DNA of 64,000 nt, taken from NCBI GenBank assembly GCA_910578885.1, contig CAJTSH010000008.1:40696-104695 (forward strand). Direction: 5' to 3'. The DNA is from an uncultured Lachnospiraceae bacterium. GTDB taxonomy: Bacteria; Bacillota; Clostridia; Lachnospirales; Lachnospiraceae. A program made the position numbers and the translations under genes. Position 1 is the stretch's first letter. Every line of letters begins with the position of its first letter. The notes below the pieces were generated by a model. The model searched no databases, was not told the DNA's origin, and was given only the letters and a program-made list of their open reading frames with translations. Below, in pieces: positions 26,721 through 35,901 of the stretch.

Positions 26721-26924
26721 TTATTTCTTTACAAACTCCACAATATCCCCAATATTGCAATGCAATTCATCACAGATTTTTTCCAATACATCCAATGTAA
26801 CCGGTTCCGCCTTTGATAGCTTTGCAAGAGTACTGGAGCTAATCCCTGTTGCAAGCCGCATCTGCGTTTTATTCATTTTTTTATCAATCAATAACTTCCA
26901 TAATTTATCATATGATACCGCCAT
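26721..26924 (-). CDS. XRE-family (Cro/CI-type) regulator
   Basis: 67 aa helix-turn-helix protein: SYDKLWKLLIDKKMNKTQMR followed by LATGISSSTLAKLSKAEPVT, the standard HTH_26/Cro fold, and a final helix LEKICDELHCNIGDIVEF. GGAGG precedes the ATG. It is 60 nt upstream of hsdM in the same direction and probably controlled that locus. It appears intact. Confidence 0.85.
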   Translation of the reverse strand: MAVSYDKLWKLLIDKKMNKTQMRLATGISSSTLAKLSKAEPVTLDVLEKICDELHCNIGDIVEFVKK

Positions 26925-27219
26925 TTTTCTAATCCTCCGTGGTTACACCTATCATTTTGCAATGCCCAAATCAGTATATCACACAAGGTGCGATTTTCAA
27001 ACAAAATATTTGCAAGTCCAAACATAACTACAACGTTTTCCTCCACCGCTTTGATTGCCGGACAAAGCCTTGAAGCAGGTGTATCTGAAACCAATGGGTT
27101 AATCAAAAACTTGTAAAGTGGTGTTATTTCCGCAAAACAGCCAATATTTTCATATTTACCTTTGCTTTTTTCTCCATTTCGTGTCATAATAATAAAAAAG
27201 GAAAGGCAGGTGAGGCTGA
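26925..27219. other. Intergenic region without a supported gene
   Basis: A minus-strand open frame (27187-26888) reads GEKSKGKYENIGCFAEITPL and beyond, but has no ribosome site and overlaps the XRE gene; I do not call it. The right end holds the ribosome site of the plus-strand YjfB-like gene. Confidence 0.4.
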
Positions 27220-27414
27220 ATGAATATAACAGGCTATAACGACATCGCACTGAACGCTTTAAACTCCGCAACATCTTCAACCGGTCAGGCGCTCGGACTT
27301 GCAATGTTAGATAAGCAGTTAGAGGTCACAGATGCATTGAATTCAAAAATGATACAAGCTATGGAGAATTCGGTCAATCCGTCTGTGGGAAGTAATATTG
27401 ATGTATATGTATAG
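27220..27414 (+). CDS. YjfB-like putative motility protein
   Basis: 64 aa, with AGGTGAGG before the ATG. Central helix LGLAMLDKQLEVTDALNSKM and the conserved end MENSVNPSVGSNIDVYV match the YjfB_motility family (SVNP..G.NIDI.V). The role is not established; family members often occur in flagellated Firmicutes, in line with the chemoreceptor at 53031. A strong terminator follows. Confidence 0.75.
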   Translation: MNITGYNDIALNALNSATSSTGQALGLAMLDKQLEVTDALNSKMIQAMENSVNPSVGSNIDVYV

Positions 27415-27444
27415 GCGTTGCATGAAGATTATTTCTGATTAGCA

Positions 27445-27475
27445 AAAGAAGGCATCCATAACGGATGCCTTCTTT
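27445..27475. terminator. Bidirectional terminator
   Basis: AAAGAAGGCATCC (27445-27457), five-base loop, GGATGCCTTCTTT (27463-27475). It separates the YjfB-like gene and the convergent ridA. Confidence 0.85.
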
Positions 27476-27529
27476 CATACCATCACGGCAAAGGAGAACA
27501 AGCGTTTCTTTTTGCCGTCAATCCAAATC

Positions 27530-27904
27530 CTATTTTTCTGCAATCGCCTCAATCTCAATCAAAACGTCTTTCGGAAGACGCGCGACCTCTACACAGCTTC
27601 TTGCCGGAAAATCAGCCGAGAAAAATGTCTGATAAACCTCATTGATTGCTCCGAAATCATTCATTTCCTTGATAAATACCGTTGTTTTGATTATCTTGTC
27701 CATACTTGTGCCGGCTGCCTCCAACAAATTCGATAAATTTGTCAGCGCCTGCTTTGCCTGCGCTGCGGAACCCTCTGGAATCTCTCCTGTTTCCGGAACC
27801 ACGGGGATAATCCCTGAAGTATATACCATTCCGTTCACCTCAATTGCCTGTGAATACGGTCCGATTGCTGCGGGAGCCTTATCTGTTGCGATAACCTTCT
27901 TCAT
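27530..27904 (-). CDS. ridA: RidA-family enamine/imine deaminase
   Basis: 124 aa, full length. KAPAAIGPYSQAIEVNGMVY at the N-terminus and the active-site block PARSCVEVARLPKDVLIEIE with the substrate-binding Arg. RidA hydrolyses reactive 2-aminoacrylate and related imines from PLP enzymes in the cytosol. Good ribosome site (AGAAGGA). Single gene. Confidence 0.93.
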   Translation of the reverse strand: MKKVIATDKAPAAIGPYSQAIEVNGMVYTSGIIPVVPETGEIPEGSAAQAKQALTNLSNLLEAAGTSMDKIIKTTVFIKEMNDFGAINEVYQTFFSADFPARSCVEVARLPKDVLIEIEAIAEK

Positions 27905-28026
27905 AAATTATTCCTTCTTTCCTCATTCTCTTAAGCCGCATCAGATTCTTTCATGTTCTGCACTTACGGCTGATATCTGTCTGATGACATTCTCATTCTA
28001 TCCCAACAACGAATGTGTTGCAAGTT

Positions 28027-28869
28027 CTATTTCCCCGTTTTACGAATACTCTTCTCCGTTATTTCAATCCGGCGCTCCTTATAGAGCCGTCCTACCGCAC
28101 GTTTAAATGCCGCCTTGCTCAACCCCGTTTCCCGTTTGATTACTTCAGGTGACGCTTTATCATTAAACGGAAGAACACCTGCAAATTCTTCTATGACCTT
28201 CATCACCTTTTCGGCGTCCTCGTCCATCTGTAAATATGCTTTATCCCGCAGGGTCAAATCCAGCTTGCCGTCCTCCTTCACATTGGTGACCTTCGCCGAT
28301 ATGATATCGCCAATCTTTAAAAAGCTGTGATCTTCATGTGCCGGAATCAATGCGGAATATTTATCGTCCACTGCTACAAAAGCTCCGAAGTTATCACTGA
28401 ACTCATAGACCCTGCCCTCGATCGTATCGTCTCTCTGGTAAGGTGAATTCGTATAAAGCAATTCATAAATTCCTTTCATACTGGCACAGAGCCTGCGGCT
28501 CTTATCAATATACAGCGTTACCAGCACCTCATCTCCTGCCTCTACCCTCGCAGTCATCTCTTTATATGGAAGAAACAGATCTTTCTCTAATCCCCAATCC
28601 AGAAAAGCTCCAATCTTTCCCACTTCCAGCACCTTTAATACAGCAAAACGTCCCAGCGTCAGCTTCGGCTCTTTCAAAGTAGAAATCAGGCGGTCTTTGG
28701 AATCCTTGTACAAAAATACCCGCAGCCTTTCTCCCGTCTTTACCTCAGCGGGAACTTGATTCTTTGGCAGAAGAACTCTCGTCTCATCCTCCTGTTTTTC
28801 CGCCAGATAAAGACCAAAATCAACTTTTTTTACTACAGTCAGCTCCTGCCATTCTCCTAAATTTATCAT
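28027..28869 (-). CDS. cvfB: CvfB/YitL-like S1 RNA-binding protein
   Basis: 280 aa with three S1-like OB folds (KKVDFGLYLAEKQEDETRVL; VGKIGAFLDWGLEKDLFLP; VYEFSDNFGAFVAVDDKYSA) and a C-terminal winged helix (SPEVIKRETGLSKAAFKRAV). This is the layout of CvfB, an RNA-binding protein linked to virulence-gene expression in staphylococci. Its start overlaps the thioesterase stop by 4 nt (ATGA). Confidence 0.9.
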   Translation of the reverse strand: MINLGEWQELTVVKKVDFGLYLAEKQEDETRVLLPKNQVPAEVKTGERLRVFLYKDSKDRLISTLKEPKLTLGRFAVLKVLEVGKIGAFLDWGLEKDLFLPYKEMTARVEAGDEVLVTLYIDKSRRLCASMKGIYELLYTNSPYQRDDTIEGRVYEFSDNFGAFVAVDDKYSALIPAHEDHSFLKIGDIISAKVTNVKEDGKLDLTLRDKAYLQMDEDAEKVMKVIEEFAGVLPFNDKASPEVIKRETGLSKAAFKRAVGRLYKERRIEITEKSIRKTGK

Positions 28870-29576
28870 ACTGCCTCCTTAAACTCTACAATTGCAAAAG
28901 GTTTTCTCTTCTCATCCGCAAGTACCACCGTCACCTGATTCGCTCCTCTGTGAACCACCGGGTAAATCATATCGCCTAATACCGCAGAATTCCGGTATTC
29001 TGCTCTCATTTCCTGAATCACAAATGTTTCCGGCAGATACTCCTTTGCCATTTCGACATAACGCTCATTATTCACATGATGATTCGTGTCAATCTGTGAA
29101 GGATGTACGGCAAATGCCTTCTCCTCCACGCCTTCGCCCTGTACTTCGATCTTACGCTCTTTATATTCCATCGGAAAACGTTCCTCCTTGGAATAAACCT
29201 CAAAAAGCCTGGGCGCAATCTTACGAGGTCTTCCTTTTACGAGATCCATGAACACCCATACAGAATTTGCGTAAGCAATCGCTCTTCCGCCCTCATCCTC
29301 CATCGTAAAATTACGAAATCCATAAAATCCTCCAAAATCATAAGGCCAGGTAGAAATCTTTATTTTCTCGCCAAACACCGGCTGACGCTCCACTACGACC
29401 TGCCAGGAAACCAACATCCATGCTGCTTGCTCCTCTTTCAGAAAATCAATTCCCACTTCTAAGTCTTCCGATTGAAAGGTACAGCAATCCTGAAAGTAAT
29501 TCAAAAGCGCCGGAAACGTCATATTTCGTCTGCAATCGACCTCACTGTATCTTACCCTGCTTTCAAAACTATACAT
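28866..29576 (-). CDS. Acyl-ACP thioesterase
   Basis: About 236 aa from ATG 29576 (9 nt after AAAGG; ATG 29585 abuts the site). Double hot-dog fold of the FatA/bacterial type: RVRYSEVDCRRNMTFPALLN, FGGFYGFRNFTMEDEGGRAI, and the active-site DTNHHVNNERYVEMA with Asp/Asn/His. It releases fatty acids from acyl carrier protein. Translationally coupled to cvfB downstream. Confidence 0.9.
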   Translation of the reverse strand: MYSFESRVRYSEVDCRRNMTFPALLNYFQDCCTFQSEDLEVGIDFLKEEQAAWMLVSWQVVVERQPVFGEKIKISTWPYDFGGFYGFRNFTMEDEGGRAIAYANSVWVFMDLVKGRPRKIAPRLFEVYSKEERFPMEYKERKIEVQGEGVEEKAFAVHPSQIDTNHHVNNERYVEMAKEYLPETFVIQEMRAEYRNSAVLGDMIYPVVHRGANQVTVVLADEKRKPFAIVEFKEAV

Positions 29577-29640
29577 CTGATTCATCCTTTCCCAAGAATA
29601 AGACCGTCCACATCAACGCCAATTCTTTCCTAATGAAACC

Positions 29641-29723
29641 GAGTAGGGAAGGGTTGTCTTCCCCTGCTCGCCGTGCCGGGCTCCGCCTGCTCTGCTGGCA
29701 ATCTTCCTCTAGAGCCCGTGCAC
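29641..29723. repeat. Dispersed ~80-bp hairpin element, copy a
   Basis: Contains GAGTAGGGAAG...CTTCCCC.GCTC and ends CCCGTGCAC, just left of a terminator. It shares layout with copies at 45272-45347 and 60271-60350; this is the most diverged of the three. Confidence 0.45.
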
Positions 29724-29735
29724 ATAAATAAAAAA

Positions 29736-29753
29736 ACACCACATCAGTGGTGC
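29736..29753 (-). terminator. Terminator after tRNA-Gln
   Basis: CACCAC (29737-29742), ATCA loop, GTGGTG (29747-29752); leftward RNA continues into seven or more U. Confidence 0.8.
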
Positions 29754-29763
29754 TTCCTAAGAG

Positions 29764-29835
29764 CTGGCCCACAAGGATTCGAACCTTGAAATGACGGAGT
29801 CAGAGTCCGTTGCCTTACCATTTGGCGATGGGCCA
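29764..29835 (-). tRNA. tRNA-Gln (anticodon CUG)
   Basis: 72 nt cloverleaf. Acceptor arms TGGCCCA and TGGGCCA, discriminator G; anticodon stem ACGGA/TCCGT with loop CTCTGAC, giving anticodon CTG; T arm CAAGGTTCGAATCCTTG. CCA is not encoded. It reads codon CAG. Confidence 0.95.
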
Positions 29836-29855
29836 TTGTGCTGTCAACAAAAGAT

Positions 29856-29884
29856 ATGATACACAATAACGAGAAAAAAGTCAA
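29856..29884 (-). promoter_or_regulatory. Promoter of tRNA-Gln
   Basis: -35 TTGACT (29879-29884), 17-nt spacer, -10 TATCAT (29856-29861). The -35 overlaps the stop of the upstream YigZ-family gene. Confidence 0.75.
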
Positions 29885-30546
29885 GAGGTTTTTGAAAAAA
29901 TTTTAATTTCTTTGCCGACTTTTGCAAACTCCGCCTTCTGCTTCCAGACAAGTTCCGCCTTAGCGCCTGTCGCATCTATAATGCTTTTTTCTATATATGC
30001 CTTTTTCTCTTCCGGCACTATCACCGTCATCTTTACCTCATCCGAATACACAGTATCCAAAACTGCTATCTTCTCATTTCCTAGCAAATACTGAATCTTA
30101 CCCATCCCATTGTAATCCGTGCCAATCTCCAAGATCCTCCCCTGATTCTTTTCTATGACAACACAGTTCTTCAAGCCTTCCTGTACGCTCCTTTGGTAAG
30201 CCCGAACCAGCCCGCCGGTTCCGAGAAGGGTTCCGCCGAAATATCTTGTCACCACCACTGCCGCATTATGTATCCCTTCCTTTAAAAGCACATCTAACAT
30301 CGGCCTGCCTGCCGTACCGGAAGGCTCTCCGTCGTCCGAACAGCGTGTAAGCTCCTGATTCCTTCCTATTATAAATGCACTGCAATTATGTCGGGCGTCC
30401 CAATACTGCTTCTTCATTTCGGCAATAAATGATACTGCCTCCTCCTCCGATTCCACCGGACGTATCGTTGCGATAAATCTGGATTTCTTTTCCTCTATCT
30501 CCCCGCTGCCGCCCTGATAGACCGCCTTGTAGCTATTTTCTCCCAT
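29881..30546 (-). CDS. YigZ/IMPACT family protein
   Basis: 221 aa, full length. N-terminal UPF0029/IMPACT domain with KKSRFIATIRPVESEEEAVS, WDARHNCSAFIIG, and CSDDGEPSGTAGRPML, then TRYFGGTLLGTGGLVRAYQR; the C-terminal DUF1949 domain follows. Family members are thought to act in translation or amino-acid stress responses. Single gene; tRNA-Gln follows downstream. Confidence 0.9.
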   Translation of the reverse strand: MGENSYKAVYQGGSGEIEEKKSRFIATIRPVESEEEAVSFIAEMKKQYWDARHNCSAFIIGRNQELTRCSDDGEPSGTAGRPMLDVLLKEGIHNAAVVVTRYFGGTLLGTGGLVRAYQRSVQEGLKNCVVIEKNQGRILEIGTDYNGMGKIQYLLGNEKIAVLDTVYSDEVKMTVIVPEEKKAYIEKSIIDATGAKAELVWKQKAEFAKVGKEIKIFSKTS

Positions 30547-30743
30547 ATCCGATAATCCTTTCCCGAATTCTTGGAATTAAAACATTTTTCATAAATCCTA
30601 CAGAATTCTTTTACCCTTTCAAGATACATTGGGACTATAATTTTATATATTCAGTGTAACACGCAGCCGCTTTTGGCGCAATCTTTAATCAGCGCCATCA
30701 AGGCATATTTCACTTTTTTCTTTATTATATAGTATCTTTTTGT

Positions 30744-30749
30744 TATAAT
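30744..30749 (+). promoter_or_regulatory. Extended -10 promoter of the PBP1A gene
   Basis: TGTTATAAT (TGn plus TATAAT at 30744-30749) lies about 38 nt before the PBP1A start; a weak TTTATT is 17 nt upstream. Confidence 0.55.
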
Positions 30750-30787
30750 GAGAAAATAATGTTAATAATTCTATAAGGAGGAACATT

Positions 30788-33469
30788 ATGAATTATGGAA
30801 AAAAAGGGACTGCCCATAAGGAGAAGGAACTTGTCTCCAAAAGCACTATGGTCCGCAAGAAATTTGCCGTAATTTTCTTCAAGACACTCTTTATTGGTCT
30901 TTTTGCACTCGCTGTCATCGGTGTATGTGCGGGTGTCGGTATATACAAAGGCATTATTGATTCTGCGCCGGATATTCAAACAATAGACGCTACGCCAACG
31001 GGAGCGCTATCTGTTGTACTGGATACGGACGGTAACCGTACGGCGAAACTTTTGACCTCCGGCTCTAATCGTTCGGAGATTTCCATTGACAAAATGCCGA
31101 TAAATCTGCAGCATGCCTTTGTGGCCATTGAGGATGAACGTTTTTATGATCACAACGGCATTGATATCAAGGGAATTATCCGCGCAGGCTTTACCGGAAT
31201 CGCAAACGGCTTTCATTTCAATCAAGGTGCAAGTACCATCACCCAGCAGCTTCTGAAAAACAATGTTTTTACAGACTGGACCACTGAAACCGCTATGGCA
31301 GATAAACTGGAGCGCAAGATTCAGGAACAATACCTTGCCATCCAACTAGAGAAACGGGAATCCAAGGAGTGGATTTTGGAAAATTATCTAAACACGATTA
31401 ATCTGGGACAAAATACGCTTGGTGTGGAACAGGCTTCTCTTCGTTATTTTAACAAGCATGCTTCCGAGTTAAATCTTTCGGAATGCGCAGTAATTGCCGC
31501 CATCACTCAAAGTCCGACCAAATACAATCCCATCACCCATCCCGACAATAATGCCGAAAGAAGGAAGCTGGTTCTGGACAAAATGAAAGAATTAGAGTTC
31601 ATTGACCAGAAAGAATATGATGAGGCAATCAATGACAATGTTTATGACAGAATACAGATTGTAAACGCCAACACAGAAAAGGGGCAGGTCAATTCCTATT
31701 TTGTCGATGAACTGACAGAGCAAATCATTCAGGATTTGATTGATGAATTAGGTTATACCGAGACACAGGCTTATAAAACGCTGTATCAGGGCGGTCTGAC
31801 CATTTATTCCACGCAGGATTCTTCTCTCCAGAAAATCTGTGACGAAGAGGTAAATAATCTTGAAAACTACATTGAGGAACCGGAAGTGTCGTTCTCTTAC
31901 CGGCTGACTATCCAGAAATCAGACGGTACGCTCGCAAATTACAGTGAACAGACAATGCTCAGTTATTACCGCGCTTCCAACAGCAACTATGATATTGATT
32001 TTGCTTCACAGGAAGAGGCAGAAGCTGCAATTACACAATATAAAGCAGATATCATGGAATCCGGCGATAAAATCGTTGAAAATGGCGAATCCCTGACCTT
32101 CACTGTCCAGCCGCAGGCTTCCCTGACACTGATGGATCAGTATACCGGAGAAGTAAAGGCAATTGTAGGCGGACGCGGAGATAAGACCGCCAGCAAGACC
32201 TTGAACCGCGCGACCGGCACTACCAGACAGCCCGGCTCCACCTTTAAGATTCTTGCTTCCTACGCTCCGGCGCTAGACACAGGCGGTATGACGCTTGCTT
32301 CCGTACAGGATGACGCCCCATATTCATACGCCAACGGAACGCCTCTTAGGAACTATGACGGCAGCTTCCGTGGATTTACCACACTGCGCACCGCTATTAC
32401 CAACTCCGTCAACATTGTTACCGTTAAGACTTTGACAGATATTGGTACAGATGCCGGTTACAACTATCTGCTGAACTTCGGTTTTACGACTTTAGTTCCG
32501 GAGGACAACAATCAGGCTCTTGCACTAGGCGGTATTACCAACGGAGTTACCAATCTGGAATTAACTGCCGCTTATGCAACCATTGCCAACAGCGGCACCT
32601 ATGTGAAACCGCGCTTTTATACTAAGATTCTGGATCATGACGGAAACATATTGATTGACAATACACCAAAGACACATACTGTTTTGAAGGATACCACCGC
32701 ATGGCTGCTGACCAGCGCTATGCAGGACGTAGTTACATCCGGTACCGGTACTCCCGCAAATTTTGGCAACATGTCAATTGCCGGTAAAACCGGAACCACA
32801 ACGAAGGACCGCGACTCCCTGTTTGCAGGCTTCACTCCTTACTATACCTGCGTTGTCTGGGGCGGATATGATGACAATGCACAGTTAAAAAGCACGAGAT
32901 ATACCAGACTTATCTGGAAAGCCGTTATGGGACGTATCCATGAAGGCTTGGAATATAAGACCTTTGACATGCCGGAAGGAATCACCTCTGCGACAGTGTG
33001 TAAAAAATCCGGAAAAGTGGCTGTCTCCGGTCTGTGCGACTGCGATCCCCGCGGCAGCATGGTAGAAACGGAATATTTCATTACCGGAACGGCTCCTACC
33101 GAGGTCTGTGATCACCATGTAAACGCCACCGTCTGCTCTTCCTCCGGTCTTCTCGCCGGCGAATTCTGCCCGGATGAGACAAAGCAAACCACTGTTTACA
33201 TTGTAGGCGGCTCTTCCGCTTCTGCTGACGGAGCTTATCTGTTGTCCGAAGAACTGGCCAACAGCACCTGTACCGTGCACACCTCTGCGGCTGCCCCGCC
33301 CCCTGTCGGAGGAATCATTACAGACGGTGATGAGAATGAGGATGAAAATCCCAAAGACGAGACTCCTCCTGATGACAATCCTGACCCAGATAATGGGGAT
33401 GATGACCCGGATCCAGATGATGAGGATGATGACCCAAAGGATAACGAAGATTCACCTACAAATGAATAG
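30788..33469 (+). CDS. Class A penicillin-binding protein (PBP1A-type)
   Basis: 893 aa. Cytoplasmic start and one membrane helix (about residues 33-57); GT51 transglycosylase with VAIEDERFYDHNGIDIKGI and QGASTITQQLLKN (catalytic Glu in EDERF); transpeptidase with STFK (RQPGSTFKILASY), SVN (ITNSVNIV) and KTGT (IAGKTGTTTKD). It builds and cross-links peptidoglycan. A Cys-containing post-catalytic region is followed by an extremely acidic Asp/Glu/Pro tail (last ~50 residues). AAGGAGG is 6-7 nt before the ATG. Length is normal apart from the tail. Confidence 0.95.
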   Translation: MNYGKKGTAHKEKELVSKSTMVRKKFAVIFFKTLFIGLFALAVIGVCAGVGIYKGIIDSAPDIQTIDATPTGALSVVLDTDGNRTAKLLTSGSNRSEISIDKMPINLQHAFVAIEDERFYDHNGIDIKGIIRAGFTGIANGFHFNQGASTITQQLLKNNVFTDWTTETAMADKLERKIQEQYLAIQLEKRESKEWILENYLNTINLGQNTLGVEQASLRYFNKHASELNLSECAVIAAITQSPTKYNPITHPDNNAERRKLVLDKMKELEFIDQKEYDEAINDNVYDRIQIVNANTEKGQVNSYFVDELTEQIIQDLIDELGYTETQAYKTLYQGGLTIYSTQDSSLQKICDEEVNNLENYIEEPEVSFSYRLTIQKSDGTLANYSEQTMLSYYRASNSNYDIDFASQEEAEAAITQYKADIMESGDKIVENGESLTFTVQPQASLTLMDQYTGEVKAIVGGRGDKTASKTLNRATGTTRQPGSTFKILASYAPALDTGGMTLASVQDDAPYSYANGTPLRNYDGSFRGFTTLRTAITNSVNIVTVKTLTDIGTDAGYNYLLNFGFTTLVPEDNNQALALGGITNGVTNLELTAAYATIANSGTYVKPRFYTKILDHDGNILIDNTPKTHTVLKDTTAWLLTSAMQDVVTSGTGTPANFGNMSIAGKTGTTTKDRDSLFAGFTPYYTCVVWGGYDDNAQLKSTRYTRLIWKAVMGRIHEGLEYKTFDMPEGITSATVCKKSGKVAVSGLCDCDPRGSMVETEYFITGTAPTEVCDHHVNATVCSSSGLLAGEFCPDETKQTTVYIVGGSSASADGAYLLSEELANSTCTVHTSAAAPPPVGGIITDGDENEDENPKDETPPDDNPDPDNGDDDPDPDDEDDDPKDNEDSPTNE

Positions 33470-33517
33470 CGGCATATATTGCACAATATTTCAAAAATCT
33501 TACTATATTTAAACCAA

Positions 33518-33545
33518 AAAAGAGCGACCGAATGGCCGCTCTTTA
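33518..33545. terminator. Terminator between PBP1A and convergent MBL gene
   Basis: AAAGAGCG and CGCTCTTT arms with an extra CC/GG pair inside. It lies 50 nt after the PBP1A stop. Confidence 0.75.
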
Positions 33546-33621
33546 AATTATATAGCATCAATCCTTCTGAGCATACCCACCGGATTGCCTCTCCTTTCGT
33601 TTATAATTCCCCGACTTTCTC

Positions 33622-34452
33622 CTAACTCTCTGCCGGATAAACTACGGATGCCGTCCCATATTCCACCCGCTCCAGCTTCCCAAACTTGGCAAACGGACCT
33701 CCTGCCTGACTGACATCCGTAGGAAATCCAAAACCTCCTGTATTCGGCATAACCTTAGCCGTTCCTGCCATGACCTGCTCATCCAGTGTAATAAAATCCT
33801 GTAAATAAATATCCGGCAAAAGCGGCACGCCATTGTGCGCCGGCCACAGCCAGTCATATTCCTTCCGATACGATAGCAATTTTTCCATATTTCGCTTATG
33901 GAGCGCCGCCACTTCCTTAGGAGTAAGCGCATGATCCCTTACAAACCATAAGACCTGTCCGCTCTCAAGTTCATCTCCGGTAAACATTGCTCTGCTTGTG
34001 CGGTCTAAGAGCGCAATACTGCCTTCACTATGCGCTCCAATTGCAATTACTTCTACCTGTCTGTTTCCAAGCTCAATGATATCTCCGTCGGATAATTCAT
34101 GAATCTGATAATCCGGGTATCCCTTGGAGTCGAACCATTCCTTATGCATTGGTGAAAAAGGAATCTTCGCACTTTTTGCCGCCTCCTTCGTCATCCATGC
34201 CTCGGCCCAGCAGGAGTTGCCGCCCGTATGGTCAAAATGCCCATGTGTATTTACCACCATAACAGGCTTATCCGTGATAGTCTCTATAAATTCTCTGAGA
34301 TTCCCCTCCGCAGACCCCGTATCAATGAGCATCGCTTTTTCTTCTCCGATCAAAAGATACATGAAGTTCGCCCAACGGTTCGTGATACACCATGTATTCG
34401 GTGCAATCTGCCATTTTCCAAATAAGTTACCATGTTCATCCTGATTCGCCAT
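33622..34452 (-). CDS. MBL-fold metallo-hydrolase
   Basis: 276 aa. Metallo-beta-lactamase fold with the metal motif THGHFDHTGG, a later AHSEGSIALLDR strand, FTGDELESGQV (the Asp ligand) and PAHNGVPLL (final His). Substrate unknown. It begins 29 nt after the aldo/keto reductase gene with GGAGGG at its start, so the two are probably co-transcribed. Confidence 0.88.
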   Translation of the reverse strand: MANQDEHGNLFGKWQIAPNTWCITNRWANFMYLLIGEEKAMLIDTGSAEGNLREFIETITDKPVMVVNTHGHFDHTGGNSCWAEAWMTKEAAKSAKIPFSPMHKEWFDSKGYPDYQIHELSDGDIIELGNRQVEVIAIGAHSEGSIALLDRTSRAMFTGDELESGQVLWFVRDHALTPKEVAALHKRNMEKLLSYRKEYDWLWPAHNGVPLLPDIYLQDFITLDEQVMAGTAKVMPNTGGFGFPTDVSQAGGPFAKFGKLERVEYGTASVVYPAES

Positions 34453-34481
34453 ATTCGCCCTCCTACAATTTCTAATATATT

Positions 34482-35615
34482 TTAGCCATTCAGCTTTGCA
34501 CTGAAATCTGCCATAGCTTCCGAAATCTTAATCTGCTGCGGACAGACTGCCTCGCAGCTCTTGCAGCCGATACATGCAGAAGGCTTCTTATCCTCCGGAA
34601 CCGCCATCAGCGCCATTGGTGCAATAAAACCTCCGCCGGTAAAGCTGTGTTCATTGTAAAGCTCAATCAAAGACGGGATATCAATTCCTTTCGGACAATG
34701 GCTTACGCAATAATGGCATGCCGTGCAGGGAAGAGTAATTCTAGCCGTCATATCTTCTGCAATTTTTGCCAACTCATCCATCTCATCACCAGAGAGCGGC
34801 TTATCCGTCTCAAAAGTTTCTATGTTCTCCTTGAGCTGCTCCATATTTGACATACCGGAAAGCACAACCGTCACTTCGGGAAGCGCCTGAAGGAAACGGA
34901 ACGCCCATGCCGGAATTCCCTCATCCGGGCGTAATTCTTTTAATCTTGCTTCGGTCTCTTCCGACAATGCCGCAAGCCTTCCGCCCCGAAGCGGCTCCAT
35001 GACCCATACCGGAAGATGATATTCCTTTAACAGCTCCACCTTTGCCTTGGCATCCTGAAAACGATAATCCAGCCAATTCAACTGAATCTGGCAAAACTCC
35101 ATGTGCTCACCATAAGCCTCCAGAAAACGTTTCATCACCTCGCAGCTTCCATGTGCGGAAAAACCAAGATGGCGGATTCTCCCTTCCTCCTTCTGCTTCA
35201 TCAAATACGAAAAGATTCCATGCTTCTCATCCAGATAGGCATCTATATTCATTTCACATACATTATGGAACAGATAAAAATCGAAATACTCTGTCTGACA
35301 TTTCTCCAGCTGTTTTTCAAAGATTTCCTGCACCTTATCCATATTGGAAAGGTCATATCCTGGGAATTTTGTCGCCAGATAATAGTTCTCTCTCGGGTAT
35401 TTACTCAGCGCCTTGCCCATAGCAAGCTCCGAATTACCGCCGTGATATCCCCATGCCGTATCATAATAGTTGATTCCCTTTTCCATTGCATATGCGACCA
35501 TCTCTTCTGTGGCTGCCTCGTCGATCTTCGCATCATCTCCCCCAATAACCGGAAGACGCATTGCGCCAAGACCAAGCGCAGATAATTTTAAATCCTGAAA
35601 TTGCTTGTAAACCAT
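34482..35615 (-). CDS. Aldo/keto reductase with C-terminal 4Fe-4S ferredoxin domain
   Basis: 377 aa. AKR barrel with GLGAMRLPVIGG, the catalytic Asp-Tyr region INYYDTAWGYHGGNSE and HLGFSAHGSCEV. The C-terminal end has two ferredoxin clusters, CTACHYCVSHCPKGIDIPS and CIGCKSCEAVCPQQIKIS. These anaerobe proteins probably couple carbonyl reduction to iron-sulphur electron transfer. AGGAGG 8 nt before the ATG. First gene of a two-gene unit with the MBL protein. Confidence 0.9.
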   Translation of the reverse strand: MVYKQFQDLKLSALGLGAMRLPVIGGDDAKIDEAATEEMVAYAMEKGINYYDTAWGYHGGNSELAMGKALSKYPRENYYLATKFPGYDLSNMDKVQEIFEKQLEKCQTEYFDFYLFHNVCEMNIDAYLDEKHGIFSYLMKQKEEGRIRHLGFSAHGSCEVMKRFLEAYGEHMEFCQIQLNWLDYRFQDAKAKVELLKEYHLPVWVMEPLRGGRLAALSEETEARLKELRPDEGIPAWAFRFLQALPEVTVVLSGMSNMEQLKENIETFETDKPLSGDEMDELAKIAEDMTARITLPCTACHYCVSHCPKGIDIPSLIELYNEHSFTGGGFIAPMALMAVPEDKKPSACIGCKSCEAVCPQQIKISEAMADFSAKLNG

Positions 35616-35853
35616 ATGTAATTACCTCCTTCTGTATGTTTGGCTATCTATTATTAATTACACATTACCATATCGCAAGAATCAATTCCCACTTTTTATA
35701 TTAACATAAAATTCTCTGTCAGGAAATATTTATTCACTATATCCCCAGAAATTAACGTTCAAATTCTCTCCTTCACCATCCCGGTTCTGTATGCCAAAAG
35801 CAATTCCCGCAAATCATGAATCTTTTTGATAATCATACGATAATAAAATTTGT

Positions 35854-35886
35854 GGCAGGAAGGGGAGATTATCTCCCTTTCCTGCC
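35854..35886 (-). terminator. Terminator-like hairpin after ptsI
   Basis: GGCAGGAA.GGGAGAT and ATCTCCC.TTCCTGCC form a 16-bp stem with one G-U pair around a short loop, 15 nt past the ptsI stop. The following U tract is weak. The rest of the gap to 35615 contains no gene I can support. Confidence 0.6.
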
Positions 35887-35901
35887 AATTACCTATATCC
35901 A

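Noticed and set aside
26888..27304. 138-codon minus-strand frame
   Set aside because: No ribosome site at any start, overlaps the XRE gene and is antisense to the YjfB-like gene; no family recognised.
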